Shown: one piece after another, positions 1 to 6,121 of the stretch | Numbering within the stretch: position 1 is the stretch's first letter | Layout: each line of letters opens with the position of its first letter | Assembly: GCA_964619775.1 (NCBI GenBank) | Contig: CAZUFB010000110.1 | Span: 1 to 6,400 of the forward strand | Origin: CAZUFB01 sp964619775 | GTDB lineage: Bacteria; Actinomycetota; Coriobacteriia; Coriobacteriales; UMGS124 | Length of the DNA stretch: 6,400 bases | Reading direction: 5' to 3' | Notes under the pieces: model-generated | The model's database searches: none | What the model was told of the DNA's origin: nothing | Seen by the model: the letters and a program-made list of their open reading frames with translations, nothing else | Made by a program: the position numbers and the translations under genes

Positions 1-12
1 GGGGCGTTAACC

Positions 13-1701
13 CTACAGTCCCTGACAGCGCACGGCCTCCACGGCTTCTTTGGCGCGCTCTCGGGCCTGGCGGCGGATGATTTTGCCACTCGTCGTCTTG
101 GGCAGGTCATCGAGGTAGACGATTTTGCGGGGGTACTTGTAGGGCGCCGTGCTGTGTTTGACGTACCGCTGCAGCTCCTCGGTCAGTGCGTCGCTCGGCG
201 AAAAGCCGGGCCGCAGGGTCAGCACCGCGCAGACAATCTGCCCGCGGATGGGGTCGGGTGCCCCCACGATGGCGCTCTCGCGCACGGCGGGATGGGTGTT
301 GAGCACGCTTTCGATCTCGAACGGGCCGATGCGGTAGCCCGAGCACTTGATCATGTCGTCCACCCGACCCACGTACCAGAAGTAGCCGTCTTCGTCCTGG
401 TAGGCGGTGTCGCCGGTGTGGTAGAGCCCGTCGCGCACCGGGTCGATGCGCTGCCCGTCGAGCCAGTAGTAGTCGAGCAGCCCGAGCTGAGGCGTACCGG
501 CAGGCACGCGGATGACCACCTCGCCCGTCTCGCCGTGCGCGACGTCGCTGCCGTCGGGTGACACCAGGTGCACGTCGTAGAGGGGGGACGGCTTGCCCAT
601 CGAGCTGGGACGCACGGGCAGCCAAGGCCAGCCGCACATGATAGGGGTGCCCTCGCTCTGGCCAAACCCCTCGTGGATGGGATGGCCGGTGAGCTCCTCG
701 AACTTCTTGTTCACCTCGCCCGACAGCGGTTCGCCGGCGGTTGCGAACCACTGGACGCTGGCGACATGCTCGCGTTTCAGTCCGTCGTGCAGCAAAAAGC
801 GGTACATCGTCGGCGGGACGCACATCGTGGTAGGGCGGTGCGTTTCGAGGATGCGCATCATGTTGCGGGTATGGAAGCGCTCAGGGTCGTAGCCTAGGAT
901 GGCCGTGCCGCAGATCCACTGGCCGTAGATGTTGCCCCAACCGAACTTGGCCCACCCCGAGTCGGTCTGCGTGAGATGAAGACCTCCGTCTATGCAGTTC
1001 TGCATGTACCTGGCGGTGACGATGTGCCCCAGCGGATAGGTGCGGTTGTGGACGGCCATCTTGGGATAGCCCGACGTGCCGCTGGTGAAGTAGACGACCA
1101 TCTCGTCGGCGTTGCCGGCGTCGGTTGAGCCTTCCCAAGGCTCGCAAGCCTGAAACTCCTGCGTGAACGAGCGATGCTCGGACGGTTCCCCGTCGCCGAT
1201 AAGGGCGATGCCGCCCGTGAGGCAGGGGCACTGCGCCGGTATGGAACGTAGCTGGTCGAGCACGAACGCGTCGTCGAGCGCCAGGATCATCTTGGCATGG
1301 GCGACCTCGACGCGGTAGGCGAGGTCTTTGGTGGTCATCTGGATGGAACAGGGGACGGGAGAGGCGCCGATGCGGTTGAGGGCCACGGCGACGATCCAGT
1401 ACTCCCAGCGCCGCCGGGCAAGCGTGAGCACGCGGTCGCCCGCGGCGATGCCGTTTTCGAGAAACCAGCGGGCCGCCCGCTTTGAGAGCTCGGAGATGTC
1501 GGAGAAGGTGAAGGTGCGGTCGCAGGCGGGGTCGTCGGTGCAGTACACCAAAGCGCGTTTGATGGGGTCGGCAAGGGCCTGCGCGTCCACGACGTCGCGC
1601 GCGAAGTCGAAGTTCTCGGGAACCTCGATGCGGAAGTTCTCGGCGAAGTCCTCATAGCTTGCGAACTCGGTGCGGGGGAGGAAGCGGTCGATCAAGGGCA
1701 T
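13..1701 (-). CDS. Medium-chain acyl-CoA synthetase (AMP-forming, MACS/ACSM family)
   Basis: A 562-residue cytoplasmic enzyme expected to activate a carboxylic acid (medium-chain, branched or aromatic) with ATP to an acyl-adenylate and then to acyl-CoA plus AMP. The adenylate-forming motifs are all present: the phosphate loop TSGTSGYPK (206-214), GFGQSEG (345-351), YHTGD (427-431), the hinge GRVDD with CSGYRIGPFEIE (445-464), and the C-terminal PKTTSGK, whose K540 is the expected catalytic lysine. DSGWAKFGWGNIYGQW (247-262), TAGEPL (321-326) and TAPYKYPRK (518-526) are typical of the MACS/ACSM branch rather than of acetyl-CoA synthetase or long-chain FadD. The length fits the family. I chose the ATG at 1701 over an upstream in-frame start at 1833: it has AGGAG eight bases upstream, and the extra 44 residues look like translated intergenic DNA. 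A LysR gene lies divergently upstream and is the likely regulator. The acyl substrate cannot be read from the sequence. Confidence 0.93.
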   Translation of the reverse strand: MPLIDRFLPRTEFASYEDFAENFRIEVPENFDFARDVVDAQALADPIKRALVYCTDDPACDRTFTFSDISELSKRAARWFLENGIAAGDRVLTLARRRWEYWIVAVALNRIGASPVPCSIQMTTKDLAYRVEVAHAKMILALDDAFVLDQLRSIPAQCPCLTGGIALIGDGEPSEHRSFTQEFQACEPWEGSTDAGNADEMVVYFTSGTSGYPKMAVHNRTYPLGHIVTARYMQNCIDGGLHLTQTDSGWAKFGWGNIYGQWICGTAILGYDPERFHTRNMMRILETHRPTTMCVPPTMYRFLLHDGLKREHVASVQWFATAGEPLSGEVNKKFEELTGHPIHEGFGQSEGTPIMCGWPWLPVRPSSMGKPSPLYDVHLVSPDGSDVAHGETGEVVIRVPAGTPQLGLLDYYWLDGQRIDPVRDGLYHTGDTAYQDEDGYFWYVGRVDDMIKCSGYRIGPFEIESVLNTHPAVRESAIVGAPDPIRGQIVCAVLTLRPGFSPSDALTEELQRYVKHSTAPYKYPRKIVYLDDLPKTTSGKIIRRQARERAKEAVEAVRCQGL

Positions 1702-1709
1702 GGTGTCAT

Positions 1710-1714
1710 CTCCT
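1710..1714 (-). promoter_or_regulatory. Ribosome binding site of the acyl-CoA synthetase
   Basis: AGGAG on the minus strand, eight bases before the ATG at 1701. It decides the start against the longer in-frame reading frame that opens at 1833. The ATG overlapping this site is out of frame with the gene. Confidence 0.75.
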
Positions 1715-1793
1715 GGGGCACGGCGCGGGCAGGCTTGCGATGCGGTGGCTGCCGACAAATGTTTCGTTCCTATGAAGCTTAGAGATTTTGAAG

Positions 1794-1818
1794 ATGAATA
1801 CAAACTCAACTTATTCAT
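1794..1818. repeat. Perfect inverted repeat ATGAATA-N11-TATTCAT
   Basis: Seven-base perfect arms at 1794-1800 and 1812-1818 with an 11-base spacer. The outer ATGA/TCAT ends match those of the candidate LysR box 27 bases away (centre to centre), so it may be a second regulator site on the synthetase side. It could also be chance symmetry in AT-rich DNA or a site for another protein. Confidence 0.4.
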
Positions 1819-1825
1819 GTGTACT

Positions 1826-1840
1826 ATGAGCATAACTCAT
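1826..1840. promoter_or_regulatory. Candidate LysR-box operator, ATGAG-N5-CTCAT
   Basis: A perfect inverted repeat with five-base arms around CATAA. The inner TGAG-N5-CTCA is a T-N11-A palindrome (T1827, A1839), the classical LysR-type recognition pattern. It lies between the divergent synthetase and LysR genes, about 109 bases from the LysR start and 125 from the synthetase start, where a LysR regulator controlling both would bind. The symmetry is seen directly; binding by the neighbouring regulator is inferred. Confidence 0.5.
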
Positions 1841-1948
1841 TCAGTTGTGTTTGCCCGGTATCGCTGTGCATGCCTCGGGAAGCCTTTCGGCGCGGGGTCT
1901 GCGCAGCCGGTCGACAGCGGGCTCGGGTTGCGAGAGGACAGGTAGGCT

Positions 1949-2869
1949 GTGACGCTCACGTTTTGCCGCATCTTTCACGCCATCGTGCAGCAGGGAAACT
2001 TCATCAAGGCCGCCGAGGTCATGCACATGACCCCCTCGGCGGTGAGCCATGCGGTGAGCGATGCCGAACGCCAGGTGGGGTTCAAGCTGTTCAGCCGCAC
2101 GCGCGGCGGCGTGGTGATGACCGAATACGGCAAGGAGCTCTACGGCGCCATCATGCAGCTGCTCAGCGGCGAGGAGGCGCTGCAGCAGACGATAGACCAG
2201 CTCAACGGCCTCGAGCGTGGAACCGTGCGTCTGGGCATCTTCAACAGCGTGTGCACCAACTGGATGCCCGACATCCTCGAGCGCTTCGACGCGCGCTACC
2301 CCGGCATCAAGATCGACCTGTACGAGGGCGGTTACGACGACGTCATCTCCTGGATTAAAAACGGCGCGGTCGACCTGGGGTTCCTTTCCACGTCGTGCGC
2401 CCCCGACCTGCCGGTGGAGCCCTTCTACTGCGACCCGCTCATCTGCATCGTGCCGCGCGACTTCGAGACGGAGCGCCCCGGCTACATCACCATCGACGAG
2501 ATGCGCGACCAGAGCTTTGTCATCCAGCGCGAGGGGTCCGACGCCGACGTGCAGCTGCTCTTCCGCAAGTACGGCCTGCGGTTCCACGCGAGCTGCCATC
2601 TGCTCGACGACACGTCCATCATGGCGATGGTGGCCTGCCGACGCGGCATCTCGGTCATGGCGGCCCTTACCGCCAAAGGCCTGGAAGGCGACCTCAAGGT
2701 ACTGCGCATCCTGCCGCAGGAGTGTCGCCACATCGGTTTGGCCGCACTCGACCGCAGGCGCCTTTCGCCGGCCGCCCGCGAGCTGTACGACACCATCGCC
2801 GCCTACGCTCGCGATCTGGAGGAGCGGCGCGTGCGCGACGAGGAGGCCGCAGGCGTGTTGCTGGCGTAG
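1949..2869 (+). CDS. LysR-type transcriptional regulator
   Basis: A 306-residue DNA-binding regulator of typical LysR length. The N-terminal winged helix-turn-helix runs through about residue 65: FCRIFHAIVQQGNFIKAAE, then the recognition segment MTPSAVSHAVSDAE (27-40), then GFKLFSRTRGGVVMTEYG (44-61). A linker helix follows (about 62-90), then a periplasmic-binding-protein-like effector domain from GTVRLGIF (91-98), including VDLGFLS (141-147) and RRGISVMA (231-238), to about 290. The GTG start is forced: an in-frame TAG lies at 1943-1945, and the next ATG falls inside the helix-turn-helix. A purine-rich GAGAGGA at 1932-1938 is a plausible ribosome site, ten bases upstream. The divergent acyl-CoA synthetase is the probable target, with autoregulation likely as is usual for the family. 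The effector is unknown; a fatty acid or acyl-CoA is a guess from context. Confidence 0.93.
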   Translation: MTLTFCRIFHAIVQQGNFIKAAEVMHMTPSAVSHAVSDAERQVGFKLFSRTRGGVVMTEYGKELYGAIMQLLSGEEALQQTIDQLNGLERGTVRLGIFNSVCTNWMPDILERFDARYPGIKIDLYEGGYDDVISWIKNGAVDLGFLSTSCAPDLPVEPFYCDPLICIVPRDFETERPGYITIDEMRDQSFVIQREGSDADVQLLFRKYGLRFHASCHLLDDTSIMAMVACRRGISVMAALTAKGLEGDLKVLRILPQECRHIGLAALDRRRLSPAARELYDTIAAYARDLEERRVRDEEAAGVLLA

Positions 2870-2877
2870 GGGAAGCA

Positions 2878-2896
2878 TGCGGCACGCGGTGCCGCA
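2878..2896. terminator. Hairpin between convergent LysR and YqhA-like genes
   Basis: An eight-base-pair stem (TGCGGCAC with GTGCCGCA) around a GCG loop, nine bases after the LysR stop and six before the stop of the converging gene. Its position suits a shared bidirectional terminator. However, neither side has a real T-run (AAAGGG follows on the plus strand, TGCTTCCCC on the minus), so intrinsic termination is uncertain. Confidence 0.4.
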
Positions 2897-2901
2897 AAGG
2901 G

Positions 2902-3552
2902 TCAGCTTTCGGAAGACGCGTCGCTGTCGACTTTGTGCGCCACCATCACGTGACGCACGAAGTAGGCCATCGACAGCACCACCGCGCCGATGCCTGCGCC
3001 CATGCACAGCAGGTCGATGGCCTCGGCGCCGTGGATGAGCCGCCCCAAGAAGAAGACGCCCATGACGACCACGATAACGCTGACGAGCTTTTCCTTAAGG
3101 TCGTCGAGCGTGTGGATGACCAGCCATGAGGGCAGCTCGATCTTGTCGTCGACAAACAGCGAATACAGGCCGATCGACATGATGTAGAGGACGATGGACA
3201 GCAGGAAGAAGTCGGCGTACTCGATGTACTCGACGAGCATGTCCTGCATGTCGATATGGCCTTGGGCCACCTCGAACGTGATGCGCACGGTGGACACGAG
3301 CGTGGAGATCATCAGCGCGACGGAGGCCACGAGCATCCCGACGCTCGGGATGAAGGCCATGAAGCGCGTGTAGCCTACCAGGCGGTGCCCGAAGCGATGG
3401 CGCCCGGCTTCGAGCTGCTGCCTGCGCGCTCGTTTGGGGGTCGGTTCGGCGGCGGCCGCTAGGTCGGTATCGGATGCAGGCCCCGGTGTTTCGAGGGCTG
3501 GGTTTTCGGTGCGGTCGACAGACGGGTTGGCGGTGCGATTGTCGGGCGCCAT
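2902..3552 (-). CDS. YqhA/UPF0114-like four-helix membrane protein
   Basis: A 216-residue integral membrane protein. Four hydrophobic segments are visible at roughly 66-90, 113-133, 154-173 and 179-199. The order of hydrophobic segments and the stretch TLDDLKEKLVSVIVVVMGVFFLGRL before and within helix 3 resemble the YqhA family (UPF0114), whose biochemical role I do not know to be established. E. coli YqhA is about 164 residues. This protein has an extra N-terminal segment of about 55 residues rich in Pro, Ala, Asp and Thr and ending in basic residues (KRARRQQLEAGRHR), probably a disordered cytoplasmic tail. The C-terminal tail (KVDSDASSES) is short and polar. The ATG at 3552 is backed by AGGAG five bases upstream. 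The gene converges on the LysR gene and lies 164 bases downstream of sdaA on the same strand. Family assignment is by remembered pattern; an unrelated small membrane protein is possible. Confidence 0.75.
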   Translation of the reverse strand: MAPDNRTANPSVDRTENPALETPGPASDTDLAAAAEPTPKRARRQQLEAGRHRFGHRLVGYTRFMAFIPSVGMLVASVALMISTLVSTVRITFEVAQGHIDMQDMLVEYIEYADFFLLSIVLYIMSIGLYSLFVDDKIELPSWLVIHTLDDLKEKLVSVIVVVMGVFFLGRLIHGAEAIDLLCMGAGIGAVVLSMAYFVRHVMVAHKVDSDASSES

Positions 3553-3557
3553 GGCGG

Positions 3558-3562
3558 CTCCT
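3558..3562 (-). promoter_or_regulatory. Ribosome binding site of the YqhA-like gene
   Basis: AGGAG on the minus strand, five bases before the ATG at 3552. It supports including the long polar N-terminus rather than starting at M65, just before the first helix. Confidence 0.7.
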
Positions 3563-3599
3563 ATCCGAAGAGGGCAGACCGGGCTTTTTAGTCCGGCAT

Positions 3600-3605
3600 C
3601 TTATA
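3600..3605 (-). promoter_or_regulatory. Possible -10 element for the YqhA-like gene
   Basis: TATAAG on the minus strand matches TATAAT at five of six positions. It would give a leader of roughly 40 bases to the start at 3552. No good -35 hexamer is found 16-18 bases upstream (CTGTTT or TGTTTT at best), so the call is tentative. Confidence 0.35.
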
Positions 3606-3616
3606 CCCGTCCTGAC

Positions 3617-3641
3617 TGCGAAAAACAGTGCGTTTTTTGCA
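3617..3641. repeat. A/T-stem hairpin between sdaA and the YqhA-like gene
   Basis: TGCGAAAAAC and GTTTTTTGCA form a ten-base-pair stem (one G-T wobble) around AGTGC. On the minus strand it lies 76 bases past the sdaA stop, and its A-run pairs with its T-run, as in some bidirectional intrinsic terminators. The core above the A/T pairs is weak for a terminator. The hairpin lies just upstream of the possible -10 at 3600-3605, so an operator role is also possible. The rest of the 3553-3716 gap shows nothing else I can name. Confidence 0.35.
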
Positions 3642-3716
3642 AGGCGCGTCGGCGGTGTCGGTTTGGGCGGTCTCCGTCGGGTGGAGGAGCGGGGCCATGG
3701 AGGTCGTCCTTGCCCC

Positions 3717-5285
3717 TTACCTCCCGCACGCCGCGCAGCCGCCGGCCGAGGGGCAGGCTGCCAGGCCGCCCAGGGCGGTCTCGCGCAGCGAGGCGGGCAG
3801 CGAGCGGCCCACCTCGTCCATGGCCTGGACGGCCTCGTCGAAGGGGACGGGCAGCCGCACTCCGGCGCACGCCATCTGGGCGGCGGTGAAGGCGTTGGCC
3901 ACGCCTATGGCGTTGCGTGCCTGGCAGGGCACCTCCACCAGGCCCCGCACCGGGTCGCACACCAGGCCCAGCAGGTTGGCGATTGCCAGGGTCGCCGCCG
4001 CGAGCGACTCCTCGGCGCCCCCTCCCAGCAGGTGCACCAGCCCCGCCGCCGCCATGGCGCTCGCGGTGCCCACCTCGGCCTGGCAGCCGCCCTCGGCGCC
4101 CGCCACGCTCGCGCCGTGCTCCACCAGCGCCCCCACCGCGGCGGCGGCATACAGCGCTTCGCGCACGGCCGTGCCGTCGGCCCCCAAGGCCTCCTGGGCG
4201 GCGAGCAGGCAGCCCGGCACCACGCCCGACGAGCCCGCCGTGGGGGCTGCCACGATGACGCCCATCGTGGCCGAGCGTTCCAGCACCGCCATCGCGTAGG
4301 CCACGGCGCGGGTGAGCGCGCCCCCACACAGGTCGAGGCGCGTCCCTGCGGTCGCCGCCATGCGCGCGGCCTCGCCGCCGATAAGCCCGCCCAGCGAGGG
4401 TACGGGGTTCTTCAGCGGTTCGTGCACCTCGGCGCGCATCGCGGCGAGCACGGCGTCCATGCGAGTGCAGGCCTCGGCCTCGCCGCGCAGGTCGTACTCG
4501 CGACGGCGCATGACCTCGCATAGGGCCATGCCGTGCTCGCGCGCCAAGGCGAGCAGTTCGGCGCCTGTCTCGAAGTCGTAGGGGGTCTCCACGCCGGTGG
4601 GCAGCGTAAGCACGCCGGGCACCCGTACCGCATAGGCGTCGAGCACGTCGGGCTCGTCGGCTATGGCGGCCACCACGGGCGCGTCCACCTCGGTGTCGGT
4701 TTCGAACACGGCATAGGCGGTCTGGCCGGGTTCGGTGCGGTACGAGCTCATATAGGCGATGTTCACCCCGGCGTCGCCCAGCGCGGCAGTCATCAGGGCC
4801 AGCATGCCGGGGGTGTCGCGGTGCGCCACCACCAGGGTGGGCATGCGTCCCGTGATGTCCACGTCCACCCCGTTGATGCGCGCTATGCGGATGCGCCCGC
4901 CGCCCACCGACTCGCCGCGCACGCTCGTCTCCGTGCCGTCTTCGCACACCATCGCGATGTCGGCGGTGTTGGGGTGCAGCCCGTCGTCCTCGTCGCTGCA
5001 GCGGAACTCCCAGTCGATGCCGCGCCGCCGCGCCAGCTCGAACGAGTCGCGGATGCGCGGGTCGTCGGTGTGCAGGCCCAGCACGCCTGCGAGCAGGGCG
5101 CGGTCGGTGCCGTGCCCGCGGTAGGTCCGGGCAAACGAGTTGTACAGCGTGAAGGTGACCGAGCGCACCGGCGTGCGGCAGAGGCTTGCTGCCAGCTGGG
5201 CGATGCGCAGGGCGCCCGCCGTGTGCGAGCTGGAAGGGCCCACCATGATGGGGCCGAGGATGTCGAACGTGCTGCTGATGCGCAT
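3717..5285 (-). CDS. sdaA: L-serine ammonia-lyase (serine dehydratase), fused beta-ACT-alpha single chain
   Basis: A 522-residue cytoplasmic iron-sulfur enzyme that deaminates L-serine to pyruvate and ammonia. Residues 1 to about 145 are the beta domain, with GPIMVGPSSSHTAGA (11-25), the family signature. An ACT-type regulatory domain follows (about 149-220: VVAHRDTPGMLALMTAALGD). The alpha catalytic domain starts near 234 and includes PSLGGLIGGE (296-305) and AAPTAGSSGVVPG (346-358). C401 (GGCQAE), C443 (CDPVRGLVE) and C454 (VPCQAR) are the expected [4Fe-4S] ligands; their 42- and 11-residue spacings agree with those I recall for the Legionella enzyme. The chain ends in a tail with C511, C517 and C520; in the Legionella enzyme a C-terminal cysteine supplies the fourth cluster ligand. 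Many Firmicutes make the two halves as separate SdaAB and SdaAA subunits. The ATG at 5285 is backed by GAGG five bases upstream. The pyroglutamyl-peptidase gene is divergent. Confidence 0.95.
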   Translation of the reverse strand: MRISSTFDILGPIMVGPSSSHTAGALRIAQLAASLCRTPVRSVTFTLYNSFARTYRGHGTDRALLAGVLGLHTDDPRIRDSFELARRRGIDWEFRCSDEDDGLHPNTADIAMVCEDGTETSVRGESVGGGRIRIARINGVDVDITGRMPTLVVAHRDTPGMLALMTAALGDAGVNIAYMSSYRTEPGQTAYAVFETDTEVDAPVVAAIADEPDVLDAYAVRVPGVLTLPTGVETPYDFETGAELLALAREHGMALCEVMRRREYDLRGEAEACTRMDAVLAAMRAEVHEPLKNPVPSLGGLIGGEAARMAATAGTRLDLCGGALTRAVAYAMAVLERSATMGVIVAAPTAGSSGVVPGCLLAAQEALGADGTAVREALYAAAAVGALVEHGASVAGAEGGCQAEVGTASAMAAAGLVHLLGGGAEESLAAATLAIANLLGLVCDPVRGLVEVPCQARNAIGVANAFTAAQMACAGVRLPVPFDEAVQAMDEVGRSLPASLRETALGGLAACPSAGGCAACGR

Positions 5286-5290
5286 CGGAA

Positions 5291-5294
5291 CCTC
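5291..5294 (-). promoter_or_regulatory. Weak ribosome binding site of sdaA
   Basis: GAGG on the minus strand, five bases before the ATG at 5285. It is short and rather close, but the start is also fixed by the family pattern: the GPSSSHT motif begins at residue 16, close to the N-terminus as is usual. Confidence 0.5.
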
Positions 5295-5346
5295 GTTTTT
5301 CGCGTGCGGGTCTGCAGGTTTGCTCGCCCCGACTGCCGCAGTTGCC

Positions 5347-5370
5347 CGCGCACGTTTCGGGGTGTGCGCG
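5347..5370. repeat. GC-rich inverted repeat upstream of sdaA
   Basis: Perfect seven-base arms CGCGCAC (5347-5353) and GTGCGCG (5364-5370) around a ten-base spacer; two further G-T wobbles could extend the stem inwards. It lies 62-85 bases before the sdaA start and 119 before the pcp start. It could be an operator or a leader hairpin of sdaA. I do not recognise a known riboswitch. Confidence 0.35.
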
Positions 5371-5400
5371 ACCGGGAGCTTCGGGGCACGCCCAAGAGTG

Positions 5401-5406
5401 TATCAT
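5401..5406 (+). promoter_or_regulatory. Possible -10 element for pcp
   Basis: TATCAT matches TATAAT at five of six positions and sits in the only AT-richer patch of the 203-base gap between sdaA and pcp. No convincing -35 lies at proper spacing. On the opposite strand the same patch gives TGATACACT, an extended -10-like string that could serve sdaA. The two possibilities cannot be separated by eye. Confidence 0.25.
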
Positions 5407-5468
5407 CGTGTGAAACAGGCAGGCCCGTCGCGGCGACCCCTCCGTAAAGGAAGCGCCGCGGCATATAC

Positions 5469-5476
5469 GAGGAAGG
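5469..5476 (+). promoter_or_regulatory. Ribosome binding site of pcp
   Basis: GAGGAAGG, a strong purine tract, ends 12 bases before the ATG at 5489. The spacing is longer than ideal, but no other in-frame start lies closer. Confidence 0.5.
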
Positions 5477-5488
5477 CGGTCGGTCGGC

Positions 5489-6121
5489 ATGGGCAAAAGT
5501 AGCCGCACGGTTTTGGTCACGGGGTTTGAGCCGTTCGACGGGTTGTCGGAGAACCCGGCGCTCGAGGCGGTCAAGCTCGTTCCCGGCACGGTGGAGGGGG
5601 CGACGGTGCGTACGTTGGCGGTCCCCGTGGAGTATGACCGTGCGGTGCCGCATGTGCTTGCCGCGATGGAGGAGGCCCCGGTCGACGCCGTCGTGCTTGT
5701 GGGCCAGGCCCGCGGGCGCAACTCCCTGACCGTGGAGCGCGTGGCCATTAACGTGGACGACGCGACGGCGGCCGACAACGCGGGCACGGTGCGCTCCGAC
5801 GAGCCTATCCGCACCGACGGCCCGGCGGCCTACTTCTCGACCCTGCCTGTGCGCGCCATGGTCGACGCCGCGCTTGCGGCAGGGGTGCCGGCCGCCGTCA
5901 GCAACACCGCGGGCACCTATGTGTGCAACCACCTGATGTACGGCGTGCTCGACGAAGTTTTCCATCGCGGCCTGCCGGTCAAAGCCGGTTTCGTGCACGT
6001 GCCCCTCATGCACGCCCAGGTGGTTTCGGACCCGCAGCTGCGCGGCGAGCCGAGCCTGGCGCTCGGCGACATCGCGGACGGCCTGTGCGCGATGCTTGCG
6101 GCGGTGGTGCGCTCGCTGTAG
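5489..6121 (+). CDS. pcp: Pyroglutamyl-peptidase I (pyrrolidone-carboxylate peptidase)
   Basis: A 210-residue cytoplasmic cysteine peptidase of family C15 that removes N-terminal pyroglutamate from peptides and proteins. The family motifs occur in order: VTGFEPFDG (10-18), VGQARGRNSLTVERVAIN (71-88) with catalytic E83, NTAGTYVCNHLMYG (139-152) with nucleophile C146, and FVHVPL (168-173) with H170. The Glu-Cys-His triad is complete and the length is close to the usual 200-220 residues, so the enzyme should be active. It has no signal peptide or membrane segment. The start ATG follows a GAGGAAGG tract and leaves only seven residues before the first conserved strand, as expected. The gene is divergent from sdaA, and both fit peptide and amino-acid use, although nothing shows that they are co-regulated. 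No gene follows within the window. Confidence 0.96.
   Translation: MGKSSRTVLVTGFEPFDGLSENPALEAVKLVPGTVEGATVRTLAVPVEYDRAVPHVLAAMEEAPVDAVVLVGQARGRNSLTVERVAINVDDATAADNAGTVRSDEPIRTDGPAAYFSTLPVRAMVDAALAAGVPAAVSNTAGTYVCNHLMYGVLDEVFHRGLPVKAGFVHVPLMHAQVVSDPQLRGEPSLALGDIADGLCAMLAAVVRSL

Larger units (their letters stand above)
1702..1948. promoter_or_regulatory. Divergent promoter region between acyl-CoA synthetase and LysR genes
   Basis: A 247-base gap between two divergent genes. Bases 1781-1850 are about 69% A+T by hand count, against strongly GC-rich surroundings, which marks the likely shared promoter and operator zone. It contains two perfect inverted repeats, listed separately. I could not pick a convincing -35/-10 pair on either strand: several 4-of-6 matches to TATAAT exist, such as TACTAT at 1822-1827, but none has a good -35 partner. 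The LysR-gene side from about 1850 returns to high GC. Confidence 0.6.

Noticed and set aside
1702..1833. 44-residue N-terminal extension of the acyl-CoA synthetase from an upstream ATG
   Set aside because: Reads through the AT-rich promoter region and is unlike the family; the internal ATG at 1701 has a well-placed AGGAG.
1841..3007. 388-codon open frame antisense to the LysR gene
   Set aside because: Composition is His/Arg/Val-rich with no family motif; the plus-strand LysR frame has full domain signatures.
3582..3597. CCGGGC-TTTTTA-GTCCGG hairpin in the sdaA/YqhA-like gap
   Set aside because: Only a six-pair stem with one wobble, and the T-run is in the loop, so it does not look like a terminator; it would also fall in the YqhA-like leader.
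3474..4523. 349-codon plus-strand frame antisense to sdaA, and a further one at 4533-5447
   Set aside because: Repetitive Gly/His/Arg/Ala shadow sequence; it lies opposite confirmed catalytic motifs of sdaA.
5448..5458. Short dyad GTCG-CGG-CGAC before pcp
   Set aside because: Four-base arms are expected by chance in DNA this GC-rich.
3601..5814. 737-codon open frame on the minus strand overlapping sdaA and the start of pcp
   Set aside because: Arg/Gly/Ala-rich low-complexity translation with no motifs; it is a shadow of sdaA in high-GC DNA.
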